Below, one piece after another: positions 24,892-33,421 of a DNA stretch of 64,000 nt (position 1 is the stretch's first letter; each line of letters opens with the position of its first letter). Origin of the DNA: Bordetella parapertussis (GTDB taxonomy: Bacteria > Pseudomonadota > Gammaproteobacteria > Burkholderiales > Burkholderiaceae_B); assembly GCA_945872285.1 (NCBI GenBank), contig CAMBZR010000002.1:1-64000 (forward strand). Reading direction: 5' to 3'. The position numbers were made by a program, and so were the translations under genes. Under the pieces are notes generated by a model. That model was not told where the DNA came from. It worked only from the letters and a program-made list of their open reading frames with translations, and made no database searches.

Positions 24892-26346
24892 CTAGCTCAA
24901 CGCGCGCGACAACACCCGACCTGGTCGTGCACTGGTCGCTTTGCCCTGCGCCCAAACGACCTCACCATTCACAATCACCGTATGAATGCCTTTTGCCAAC
25001 GCAATCGGATTGTCGTAAGTGGCCACTTCATCAATGGTCGCTTCATCAAACAAGGTCAAGTCAGCAAACGCACCTTCTTTGATGACACCGCGATCAGTCA
25101 GACCAAAATTCATTGCAGTCAGGCCAGTCATTTTATGCACGGCTGTTTCAAGCGAAAACAGTTTAAGCGAACGCCGATAGTGACCCAACACGCGCGGGAA
25201 GGTTGACCATAACCTTGGATGCGGCGAAGCGTCGTGCGGCAAGCCATCTGAACCAATCATGGTTGGGGCAAACTGCAAAATCTTTTGCACATCGCCTTCA
25301 TCCATCCTGAAATAAATTGCGCCGGCGGGTAGCAGCTTGGCGACCGCTTCTTTTTCTGGCACGCCCATTTGCTTGGCGATCTTGTCGAGGTCTTGCCCAG
25401 CATATCGAGGAAACGGCTTTGACCAGGTCACGATCACACGCGAGGAGGTCTCGGCGCGGCTATAAGACAATACCGTTGAACCTGCCGTGTAAGGATAGCA
25501 ATCCAAACAAATCGGCTGCTTCGCCATATTTTTTTGAATGTACGCCAGAGTCTCTGCTGAGCGACCATAGTTTTTGGCGCCAATCACCTTGTGATGCGAA
25601 ATCACAACCGGTACATCAGCTTCACGACCAATCCTAAAGGTCTCTTCAAGCGAGTCGATCACGCCGTCGGCCTCGTCGCGCATATGGGTGCAATATAGGC
25701 CGTTATATTTTTTTAGGGGGCGACAAATTTCGATGACTTCTTCGGTAGGCGCTGCAACGGCAGGCTCATAAAAAAGCCCCGTCGACACACCGATCGCACC
25801 CGCCTGCATCGCTTCAACCACCAACTCGCGCATTGCCGCAATTTGCGCAGTCGTGGCGGGTTGCTCAAGATCATCCATCGTGGCCACACGAAGCGTGGTG
25901 TGACCCACCAGCATGGCACGATTGGTGGTTGAGGGTTGCGCCCGCAAGGCATCCAAATAGGCTTTGAAGGTGGTGAATTTAAACCACTTTCCTTCGTCAT
26001 CAAGCAGATTCAAGGGCGGGGTCACCGGGTCAGGGATCGGGCGGGGCATCGGAGCCAAAGAGACCCCACAGTTGCCACCAATGATCGTGGTCACCCCCTG
26101 ACTGACTTTAGGCGTCATCTCTGGATTCGAGAGCATCAGGCGATCGTCGTGCGTGTGCGCATCGATGAAACCAGGTGCCGCGACCTGCCCCTTTAGATCA
26201 ATCTCTGTTTTGCCAGAAGATGTCGAAAGATCATCGATTTTGACGATCCGATCACCGTTGATACCAATGTCTGCAGTATAGCGGATGGCCTCGGTACCAT
26301 CCACAATCGTGGCATTTCGGATCAAAAGATCATAGGAAGTCTGCAT
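24892..26346 (-). CDS. N-acyl-D-amino-acid deacylase family amidohydrolase
   Basis: A 484-residue metal-dependent amidohydrolase of the usual length for D-aminoacylases. The metal site begins with FIDAHTHDD (about residue 60). Further features are GGNCGVSLAP, the STGLFYEP region, CTHMRDEADG, VISHHK and the catalytic SDGLPHDASPHPR near residue 375. No signal peptide is seen, so it is cytoplasmic. It hydrolyses N-acyl-D-amino acids or related amides or carbamates. It is divergent from a hippurate hydrolase-like gene, and another M20 peptidase is close by, giving a group of deacylases. Substrate specificity is not determined. Confidence 0.9.
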   Translation of the reverse strand: MQTSYDLLIRNATIVDGTEAIRYTADIGINGDRIVKIDDLSTSSGKTEIDLKGQVAAPGFIDAHTHDDRLMLSNPEMTPKVSQGVTTIIGGNCGVSLAPMPRPIPDPVTPPLNLLDDEGKWFKFTTFKAYLDALRAQPSTTNRAMLVGHTTLRVATMDDLEQPATTAQIAAMRELVVEAMQAGAIGVSTGLFYEPAVAAPTEEVIEICRPLKKYNGLYCTHMRDEADGVIDSLEETFRIGREADVPVVISHHKVIGAKNYGRSAETLAYIQKNMAKQPICLDCYPYTAGSTVLSYSRAETSSRVIVTWSKPFPRYAGQDLDKIAKQMGVPEKEAVAKLLPAGAIYFRMDEGDVQKILQFAPTMIGSDGLPHDASPHPRLWSTFPRVLGHYRRSLKLFSLETAVHKMTGLTAMNFGLTDRGVIKEGAFADLTLFDEATIDEVATYDNPIALAKGIHTVIVNGEVVWAQGKATSARPGRVLSRALS

Positions 26347-26542
26347 GAAAGGCCTTTTTTGTAATTTCGGGCGATCAACAAGAGCCGATCTCTTTGATTT
26401 TTAAAGGTATTTGAACTGATCGCCAACATGAATCTAAAACTATATACTGAATCTCACAGGGATCGTGATTCAAGCTCAATTGCAACGCTTGCGCTGACCC
26501 GCCAAATTATCACGCAACGCCTTCACGCGCACCGAGGTTTTT

Positions 26543-27757
26543 ATGCAAGTGTTTTCTGACACCGCTTCGATCGATGTCGCCGACATCACCCCTTACTTGG
26601 GCAAACTGATTCGCTTCAGACGTGATCTCCATGCCCATCCTGAATTACGCTTTGAAGAAGTGCGCACCTCAGACCAGGTCGCCGCTTACTTGCAAGAGCT
26701 GGGCCTGGAGGTGCATCGCGGTCTTGGCAAAACCGGTGTGGTAGCCACTTTGCGTGGCCGTGGTGCACAAGCTGGTGACCCCGCACGCGTGCTGGCCTTG
26801 CGTGCCGACATGGATGCCCTACCCGTCACTGAACTGAACCAGTTTGAACACGTCAGTACCTACGCCGGGCGTATGCACGCCTGCGGTCACGACGGTCACA
26901 CCGCCATGCTGTTGGGCGGCGCCACTCTACTGGCTGCCCACCCCGACTTCAGCGGCACCGTCCATTTTATTTTTCAACCGGGCGAAGAAGGCGGTGCAGG
27001 TGCTCGCGCAATGATCGAAGACGGCTTGTTTGATAAGTTTCCTGCCAAGGCTGCCTTCGCTTTACATAACTGGCCCGTACTACCTGCCGGTCAAATGGGC
27101 GTGCGTGTCGGCCCGATCATGGCGGCGGCCAATCGTTTTGAAATTCGAGTCAGCGGCAAGGGTGGTCATGCCGCGCAACCACACATTGGCGTTGATCCGA
27201 TCCCCGTGGCCTGCACCATCGTCGGTCAATTGCAAACGCTGGTGTCGCGCGGTACCGACCCGCTAGACAGCGCAGTGGTCACCGTTGGTAAGATCGAGTC
27301 AGGCACCGTTGAAAACATCATCCCCAACGAAGCCATCATTTATGGCACTACTCGTGCGTTAACCCAAGAGACCTTAAATCGCCTGACTGTTGGCCTTGAG
27401 CGAATCAGTGAGCATATCGCTGCAGCACATGGCGCGACCGCAAAATTTATTCTCAAGCCAGGCTACCCCAGCACCGACAACCATCCAAAAGAAGCCGCGT
27501 TTATGGCAAAAATGATGGCCGCCACCGTTGGTGTCGAAAACGCTTTTGATAACGTGCCACCTGCTATGACGGCCGAAGACTTCAGCTTCATGCTGCTTAA
27601 GGTTCCGGGCGCCTATGGCTTTATCGGCAATGGCAAAGGCGGCAAACCGGGCGTCAGTCTGCATAACGCAGGCTATGATTTTAACGACGACATCTTAGGT
27701 GTGGGTGCGCAATTCTGGGATCGCCTGGCGCGTGAATGGTTCAAGACGCAAGTCTAA
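26543..27757 (+). CDS. M20 family amidohydrolase (hippurate hydrolase-like)
   Basis: A 404-residue M20D-type zinc/manganese amidohydrolase. It starts with RFRRDLHAHPELRFEE and has ALRADMDALPV and MHACGHDGHTAMLLG. The catalytic Glu pair is in FQPGEEGGAGA and the dimer-domain His in GGHAAQPH. It cleaves N-acyl amino acids such as hippurate or IAA conjugates. It is divergent from the D-aminoacylase-like gene with 196 nt between starts, and it converges on the next M20 gene with 3 nt between stops. It should release an amino acid plus a carboxylic acid that the CoA-ligase pathways around could use. Confidence 0.9.
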   Translation: MQVFSDTASIDVADITPYLGKLIRFRRDLHAHPELRFEEVRTSDQVAAYLQELGLEVHRGLGKTGVVATLRGRGAQAGDPARVLALRADMDALPVTELNQFEHVSTYAGRMHACGHDGHTAMLLGGATLLAAHPDFSGTVHFIFQPGEEGGAGARAMIEDGLFDKFPAKAAFALHNWPVLPAGQMGVRVGPIMAAANRFEIRVSGKGGHAAQPHIGVDPIPVACTIVGQLQTLVSRGTDPLDSAVVTVGKIESGTVENIIPNEAIIYGTTRALTQETLNRLTVGLERISEHIAAAHGATAKFILKPGYPSTDNHPKEAAFMAKMMAATVGVENAFDNVPPAMTAEDFSFMLLKVPGAYGFIGNGKGGKPGVSLHNAGYDFNDDILGVGAQFWDRLAREWFKTQV

Positions 27758-27760
27758 AAA

Positions 27761-29170
27761 CTAAGCAGCGGCGCGTGCAGCAATCTGCGCGCCCTCGTCG
27801 CCAAGATCCCAAAACAAACCCGCCATGAGCTGCAACGACTCGCGTGCCACTGAGCCCAGCATGTGTTCGTTTGGAGCGTGTTGCGAGCAGGCTGCGTAAG
27901 AGTGCGGCACCCATACGGTTGGCAAACCTAAGATCTTAGAGAACGCATCGTTGGGCAAGGTGCCGCCCAAATTTGGTAAAACGTCAACCGTTTTACCGGT
28001 GCTGCGCGTAATCGATGCCACCGCCATTTTGACCCAAGGATTATCGGGATCTAAGCGCGTCGCTTCGGCGGCCTCACCACGACTGGCAGCTGCCTCAACA
28101 TCCGTGAAACCATGCGCATCAAGGTGGTCACGAATATGCTTTAGAAAATTCGCGTTATCGCTACCTACGACATAACGCAGCTGACAAAATGCAATCGCGT
28201 AGCCAGGGATCGAATTCACAGGTGCGTCTGGATTGCCGGTTTTAAAGGCGAGGGTTTCAAAAGTGTTCCAGGCAAATACACGCTCGGCCGGTGTCAGACC
28301 AGGCTCAGCCCAGTCGGGATCGATTTCGGGGTCATTAGGCCCACCGCCGACTTCAATATTGGCGAGTGCCCGTTTGACGTTTTCAGGCAACGAACTTGGT
28401 AACAGTTTAGGGACCAGAATGCGCCCCTTCGCGTCGACCATCGAAGCAATCGCATGGGCCAATCGAATGCCGGGGTTACGCAGCAACCCACCCCAATTAC
28501 CCGAATGGTGTGCACCTTGGCGCAGATTTAATTTCAACTCAAAATTAAACGCTCCGCGCGAACCTAAAAATAAAGTCGGACGCGAGGCTGAGACCCGCGG
28601 ACCATCTGACGCTAAAAATAAATCTGCTTTTAACAAGTCGCCGTATTGTTCGCATACTTCACGCAAACCAGGCGAACCCATTTCTTCGCCCATCTCGATT
28701 AAGAGCTTGATGTTGTAGCCTAGGCGGCCAGCACGCGCGTTGATGACTTGCTCTAACGCCGCGAGGTTAATCGTGTGCTGACCTTTGTTATCCGCAGTGC
28801 CACGGCCATACCAACGGTCGCCTTGTATTTTCAGACTCCAGGGGGCTAAGCCTTCGTTCCATTGCGGTGCATAGCCACGCACCACATCGCCGTGACCGTA
28901 GCTCAGCACGGTGAAATCAGCGCCTTGTTCGAGACGCTCTGCTACTAAAAACGGGCCACGATCTTCGACTGGATTCGGAATCATTTTGCAGGTAAAGCCC
29001 ATGGTCTTTAAATAAGGGGTGAGCTCTTGCGTGAGATACGACGTGAGGATCTCGACCTTGCCCGGCTCTTGACTCTCGGTGGCCATCCCAACGCGGCGCG
29101 CGAGCGTCGCTTGAAAGTGACCTTGATCAAAGTAGGCAGTAGCGAGATCGATGGATTGTTGACGGCTCAT
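27761..29170 (-). CDS. M20 family metallopeptidase
   Basis: A 469-residue M20 peptidase of the PRK07079-like group. The metal-binding motif SYGHGDVV is near residue 93, followed by WYGRGTADNKGQH and the catalytic Glu pair in IEMGEEMGSPG. The bridging His occurs in GAHHSGNWGG and a C-terminal metal His may lie in the QHAPNEH segment. These enzymes hydrolyse dipeptides or acylated peptides in the cytoplasm. The N-terminal start at ATG 29170 lacks a strong ribosome-binding site. It converges on the hippurate hydrolase-like gene. Confidence 0.88.
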   Translation of the reverse strand: MSRQQSIDLATAYFDQGHFQATLARRVGMATESQEPGKVEILTSYLTQELTPYLKTMGFTCKMIPNPVEDRGPFLVAERLEQGADFTVLSYGHGDVVRGYAPQWNEGLAPWSLKIQGDRWYGRGTADNKGQHTINLAALEQVINARAGRLGYNIKLLIEMGEEMGSPGLREVCEQYGDLLKADLFLASDGPRVSASRPTLFLGSRGAFNFELKLNLRQGAHHSGNWGGLLRNPGIRLAHAIASMVDAKGRILVPKLLPSSLPENVKRALANIEVGGGPNDPEIDPDWAEPGLTPAERVFAWNTFETLAFKTGNPDAPVNSIPGYAIAFCQLRYVVGSDNANFLKHIRDHLDAHGFTDVEAAASRGEAAEATRLDPDNPWVKMAVASITRSTGKTVDVLPNLGGTLPNDAFSKILGLPTVWVPHSYAACSQHAPNEHMLGSVARESLQLMAGLFWDLGDEGAQIAARAAA

Positions 29171-29252
29171 AAAATACTCATAAAAAGAAAATTAGAATTG
29201 GCAAACAGCTGCCATCCGGTAAACGATCGGCCAGCTGGCAGACACTCGTCGC

Positions 29253-29837
29253 TCAATGATAAGTCACAGACCCCTCGTTTGGCATTAATTCCATCAACGC
29301 CTGTTGACTTGTGTCACGTTGCCCAATTGTGGTGGTGCCAAACCACTGCGCGCGATGCGACAGCTCAGTCATCAATTGAGACACCCCCAAGCCCAAATGC
29401 GCCGATAAGTTCAAATTAACGGGTTGCAGGGGCTCAATGAAGAAAGTAAAAGTTAGCCCACTTTCTGTTTGTTGGCAGGCGGCATTGGCCACCAAAATTG
29501 CAGCGTGGCCTACGTTTAATAAATTACCTTCAGGTGCGCGCGCTTGAAAAGGCGTGTCGTCGCGCCCGATTTGTCCGAGTGCGGCGGGTGGGTTGAACGA
29601 TCCGAGCGGGTTAGCCACGTTCGAGAGTCGCCGTGGCTCGGCACTTGGGCCCGAGGCCGCGCGAACGGCCGGTGGCGGTGTGACACGCTGCACCAACACT
29701 GAAAGACTATCAAGCATAAATCGCACAATTCTGCGGGTTAGCACAAGCGCAAGATGCTTATCGGCACCCAGATTGATTCTGAGCACCATGCGGTCTTCAA
29801 CATCGACGTAACTCAGCTGAAGTTGAGAGATTTCCAT
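29253..29837 (-). CDS. Conserved hypothetical protein
   Basis: A 194-residue protein from ATG 29837, chosen because it begins the compact MEISQLQLSYVDVEDRMVLR segment. The frame is open further upstream to 29951. The N-terminal part, with EDRMVLRINL and LTRRIVRFML, resembles a group of unannotated proteobacterial proteins with the pattern EDR..LRI....LTRR. The middle is low-complexity and Ala/Pro-rich, and the end is a beta-rich segment. No signal peptide or membrane span is seen. It is separated by 82 nt from the M20 gene downstream and lies divergent from an MFS gene. Function unknown. Confidence 0.7.
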   Translation of the reverse strand: MEISQLQLSYVDVEDRMVLRINLGADKHLALVLTRRIVRFMLDSLSVLVQRVTPPPAVRAASGPSAEPRRLSNVANPLGSFNPPAALGQIGRDDTPFQARAPEGNLLNVGHAAILVANAACQQTESGLTFTFFIEPLQPVNLNLSAHLGLGVSQLMTELSHRAQWFGTTTIGQRDTSQQALMELMPNEGSVTYH

Positions 29838-30002
29838 AGATCCATTAAAGAAAAAACGCCAAGAATCTTCAATCATCCATCGGCGACAAACGCTTGAACC
29901 AAACTTGGTTAATAATAGCCTGTACGGCCAACCGACTGAACCAAAATTCAAACGACCAATCGCGTTGGCTAACTTGCCGTTTAACCCCTAAACCAATGCC
30001 TG

Positions 30003-31208
30003 ATGACCAACCGCGTCTACCGTATCGTCACCGTAGTCGGTGCTGCCCAAATTATTTCGCATGCAGGCGCCTATTATTTAGCCGCAGTGATGGCAGTCCC
30101 CGCGAGTATTGAGCTATCGATTTCAAGCGCCACGGTGTATGCGGGCCTGTCTCTTGCGCTAGCCGTCTCGGGGCTTGCCGGGCCAACGGCCGGAAAGCTG
30201 GTGGATCACTTTGGCGGCCGTCCAGTACTGATTGCCTCAAACTTGTTGCTGGCAGCTGGGCTTTCGATGCTGGCGCTCGCTCAAGGGCTCGGTCTATTAT
30301 TGCTGGCCTATGCGGTACTAGGACTAGGCATGGCCACCGGAATGTTCGAGGTCGCCTTTGCTGCCATCGTACGCATATTTGGAAAAAAATCACATAACGC
30401 ACTCGTTGGGGTCACGATGGTCGCGGGGTTTGCCAGCGTAGCTGGCTGGACTATCTCTGTGTTTGTCGAGGCGCGCTACGGCTGGCGCGGGGCCTGTTGG
30501 TTTTGGGCAGCGATGAACGTACTGGTTGCGCTGCCCCTCAACGCCTTGATCCCTCTGGCCTCTGACAGCGCTGACACCGCGACCCCAGCTGAGGCACACA
30601 ATCACACCGCGCAGCCGAACGCAGTGGTGCACGACCCCAAGCGCGAAAAATACATCACGGTACTACTGGCCTTCGTGTTCGCGTCCAGCGGTTTTATCAG
30701 CATGGGCATGATGTCACACCTGCCTCGTTTGTTAGAAGGGGTTGGCGTGCCTCTCTTGATCGCCTTTTCGATTGGCGCGTTAGTAGGCCCCGCTCAGATT
30801 ACAGGTCGAATCCTCGACTTCACGTTTCTAAGACGGCTACACCCCTTAATTGGTACGCGCATTGCAGCGCTAGCCCACCCACTAGGCATCGCTGTCTTGG
30901 TAGTTTTGGGCGCCCCCTTTGCCGCTCTCTTTGTCATTTTGCATGGCTTGGGCAACGGCATCTTGATTATTGCCAAAGGAACCTTACCCCTAGCCCTGTT
31001 TGGCCCGCAAGGCTTTGGCCATCGTCAGGGTTGGCTCACCATGCCCGCCAAATTCGCCCAAGCCATCGCCCCCTTCGCGTTTGGCTTAGCGCTCACGCAA
31101 TGGGGCACTGGCGTACTTTGGCTTACCTTTGGGCTGGCCATGTGCAGCTTTGCGGCGCTTTGCTTGATTGCAATTAAACCGTCTGCACAACCGCCACATG
31201 AGGTTTAA
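30003..31208 (+). CDS. MFS transporter
   Basis: A 401-residue major facilitator with about 12 membrane spans split by a hydrophilic loop near residues 205-220 (DTATPAEAHNHTAQ). The motif between spans 2 and 3, GKLVDHFGGRPV, is the MFS A-motif. The closest feel is to the small-solute or metabolite MFS group in which the lineage's monocarboxylate carriers fall. Direction and substrate are not determined. It may export or import a carboxylate related to the CoA ligase encoded 100 nt downstream. The start at ATG 30003 lacks a clear Shine-Dalgarno. Confidence 0.85.
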   Translation: MTNRVYRIVTVVGAAQIISHAGAYYLAAVMAVPASIELSISSATVYAGLSLALAVSGLAGPTAGKLVDHFGGRPVLIASNLLLAAGLSMLALAQGLGLLLLAYAVLGLGMATGMFEVAFAAIVRIFGKKSHNALVGVTMVAGFASVAGWTISVFVEARYGWRGACWFWAAMNVLVALPLNALIPLASDSADTATPAEAHNHTAQPNAVVHDPKREKYITVLLAFVFASSGFISMGMMSHLPRLLEGVGVPLLIAFSIGALVGPAQITGRILDFTFLRRLHPLIGTRIAALAHPLGIAVLVVLGAPFAALFVILHGLGNGILIIAKGTLPLALFGPQGFGHRQGWLTMPAKFAQAIAPFAFGLALTQWGTGVLWLTFGLAMCSFAALCLIAIKPSAQPPHEV

Positions 31209-31308
31209 TTTTTTTCAACACCGCTGTCAGCGCGGCGCAACATTCTGATAAATTGGGCACACTACGCCCTGAACGAATAAAAAATCAAACTAGGAGACCG
31301 CAGGCACC

Positions 31309-32448
31309 ATGATGCTGCTTGAACACGACGCCAAGGTTTTGCTGGCGCAATTTGGTATTTCAATTCCGGTTGGCGTGCTCGCCAATCGCCCAGCTCACCC
31401 AGCGGTGAGCTACCCATGCTTTGTCAAAGTACAGATCCCCGTTGGTGGGCGTGGCAAAGCCGGCGGTATCCTCAAAGCTAACAATGCGCAAGAGCTTGAG
31501 CAGGCGCTGCACAAACTGGTGGGCGCTACGGTGCGCGGCCATCGCGTACACGAGTGTCGCATCGAGCAGCCCGCGTCAGGGCAAGAGTGCTACGTCAGTC
31601 TGATGCTCGATCCCTCTTCGGGCAAAGTCATCATTTTGATGTCAGCAGAAGGTGGCGTTGAAGTTGAGCAACATTCGGCCAACGGTGCCATGCTGCAACA
31701 GCAAGCCAACTTTGAAATCAACGCAGTAAAACTTGCTGCTCAAGAATTAGCTCAACAACTGCCTACCTTTGCTCAAGCCGCATTAACCCAGGCGGCGCAT
31801 CAACTGTGCGACGCTTTATTTAAGCTCGAGCTCACTCTGACTGAAATCAACCCACTCTTCGTGCAACCCGACGGCAGCTGGATTGCCGGTGACGCAAAAC
31901 TTGTTGCTGACGACAATGCCATCGAACGCCAACCGCTATTACTCGCCTTGCTCAAAGAGCGTGGTCATGCCTACCCTGAGGCCTCTCTCAAAATCGATCA
32001 CGGTTTTGATTTTGTGCGACTCGATGAAGACGGCGATGTCGGTATGCTCACAACTGGCGCGGGCCTCAGCATGCAACTAGTCGATGAACTGACCCGCCGC
32101 GGCTGTAAACCCTTTAATTTTGTCGATATTCGCACGGGTCAATTTCGTGGTGAGCCGACCCGCTTAATTCAAGTGCTTCGCTGGATTGGCGAAGGTAAAA
32201 ATGTCAAAGTGATTTTGATGAATTTCTTTGCTGGCGTCACCGATTTAGCAGAGCTCTCGCGTCTGATTCTGATCGCGCTCGAACAAACACAAGACATCAA
32301 AATCCCAATTGTGATTCGCTTAATTGGCAATGGCCTTGAGGCCGCTATGCAAACACTCACAAACACCAATGCCTCATTGGTTGTAGAAACTGATTTAGAG
32401 AAAGCGGTCGACCAAGTCGTCGCCCTCGCAAAAGGGCAAGCAGCATGA
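31309..32448 (+). CDS. ATP-grasp acyl-CoA ligase, SucC-like beta subunit (divergent)
   Basis: A 379-residue protein resembling succinyl-CoA synthetase beta. The ATP-grasp N-terminal loop GGRGKAGGILK (about residues 47-57) is intact and TEINPLFV is conserved. The C-terminal ligase segment is altered: the usual ANFLDVGGGA reads FNFVDIRTGQ, and NIFGGI reads NFFAGV. It therefore probably handles a CoA acid other than succinate. Its stop overlaps the alpha-subunit start by 4 nt (ATGA), and an acyl-CoA dehydrogenase follows. ATG 31309 or 31312 may be used; AGGAG lies about 12 nt upstream. A true TCA enzyme would normally sit in a different neighbourhood. Confidence 0.82.
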   Translation: MMLLEHDAKVLLAQFGISIPVGVLANRPAHPAVSYPCFVKVQIPVGGRGKAGGILKANNAQELEQALHKLVGATVRGHRVHECRIEQPASGQECYVSLMLDPSSGKVIILMSAEGGVEVEQHSANGAMLQQQANFEINAVKLAAQELAQQLPTFAQAALTQAAHQLCDALFKLELTLTEINPLFVQPDGSWIAGDAKLVADDNAIERQPLLLALLKERGHAYPEASLKIDHGFDFVRLDEDGDVGMLTTGAGLSMQLVDELTRRGCKPFNFVDIRTGQFRGEPTRLIQVLRWIGEGKNVKVILMNFFAGVTDLAELSRLILIALEQTQDIKIPIVIRLIGNGLEAAMQTLTNTNASLVVETDLEKAVDQVVALAKGQAA

Positions 32449-33362
32449 CAACCCACGTCTTCCCCAATGATCCTTTAGCACTTTTATTTGATCCGACTGC
32501 ACCCTTACCCACCATCGTGCAAGGCATTACCGGCCGCATGGGCCGTAAGCATGCCGCCTTGATGCGCGCCTATGGTACGGATATCGTCGGCGGCACCGCG
32601 CCGGCCGGCAGCAAGTCGGCTGACTTGAAAGAGGTTGACGGCAATCCTGTGTTTCGGTCTTGTGCTGAAGCGGTCAAAGCAACCGGTGCAGTCGCCAGTG
32701 TGGCGATGGTCCCACCCTTTGAGGTGCTCGCAGCCATCAGCGATGCCGTTGCTGGCGGCATCAAACTGATTGTGACAGTGACCGAGGGCATGCCCGTGGC
32801 AGATGCGATACGGGCTCGCTTACTGGTGCAGCAAGCCCGCGCACGCTGGGTGGGTGCCTCGACCCCGGGCGTCGCTGTTCCTGGTCGCACCAAGCTTGGT
32901 TTTATTCCGTCAGTCTCTCTGCACCCAGGCTCGGTAGGCGTCATTGCCAAGAGCGGCACCCTGTCTTACGAAACGAATCATCGGTTAGTGGATTGTGGCC
33001 TTGGGCAAAGCGTTTGGATTGGCGTAGGCGGCGACGCTTGTAAGGGCACACGGTTTGCTGAAGCGCTGCCCTTTTTTAATGCAGACCCCCGCACCAAGCA
33101 AATCGTTTTAGTCGGAGAAATTGGCGGCTCTGAAGAAGAAGAATTCGCACAGGCCTTGATCGAAACAAAATGCACCAAGCCCACCTTTGCGGTGATTGCC
33201 GGGCATGGTGCCCGCGAGGGCGTGGTGATGGGGCATGCGGGCGCTGTGGTGCATGGCAACACGGGCACCTTTGACGCAAAAAAACGTGCGCTCGAGGGCG
33301 CAGGAGCCCGTGTTTTTGCTAGCGTTGACGATTTAATCAAAGCCATGCTCGCTGCGCATTAA
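32445..33362 (+). CDS. ATP-grasp acyl-CoA ligase, SucD-like alpha subunit
   Basis: A 305-residue partner of the preceding gene. It has the CoA-binding start TIVQGITGRMGRKHAALMRAYG and the phosphohistidine loop MGHAGAVVHGNTGTFDAKK near residue 263. A SKSGTLSYE-like segment reads AKSGTLSYETNH. These match succinyl-CoA synthetase alpha, so the phosphoryl-histidine mechanism should operate. With the divergent beta subunit it forms a two-subunit ligase for an unknown acid. The two genes overlap in an ATGA junction and translation is coupled. The acyl-CoA dehydrogenase downstream is the likely next step. Confidence 0.88.
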   Translation: MTTHVFPNDPLALLFDPTAPLPTIVQGITGRMGRKHAALMRAYGTDIVGGTAPAGSKSADLKEVDGNPVFRSCAEAVKATGAVASVAMVPPFEVLAAISDAVAGGIKLIVTVTEGMPVADAIRARLLVQQARARWVGASTPGVAVPGRTKLGFIPSVSLHPGSVGVIAKSGTLSYETNHRLVDCGLGQSVWIGVGGDACKGTRFAEALPFFNADPRTKQIVLVGEIGGSEEEEFAQALIETKCTKPTFAVIAGHGAREGVVMGHAGAVVHGNTGTFDAKKRALEGAGARVFASVDDLIKAMLAAH

Positions 33363-33421
33363 ACTAGGCTTTGACTCGTTACCGTAATTTTTTTAGACAG
33401 ACCAATCAAGGATTGAGCAGC

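Noticed and set aside
26370..26424. Inverted repeat GGCGATCA/TGATCGCC between the deacylase genes
   Set aside because: The arms are 8 bp but 39 nt apart, and they do not align with a promoter; chance is a reasonable explanation.
31309..33362. Housekeeping succinyl-CoA synthetase (sucCD)
   Set aside because: Key beta-subunit motifs are changed and the genes sit with an acyl-CoA dehydrogenase and a Bug gene rather than TCA-cycle genes; the identity is left open.
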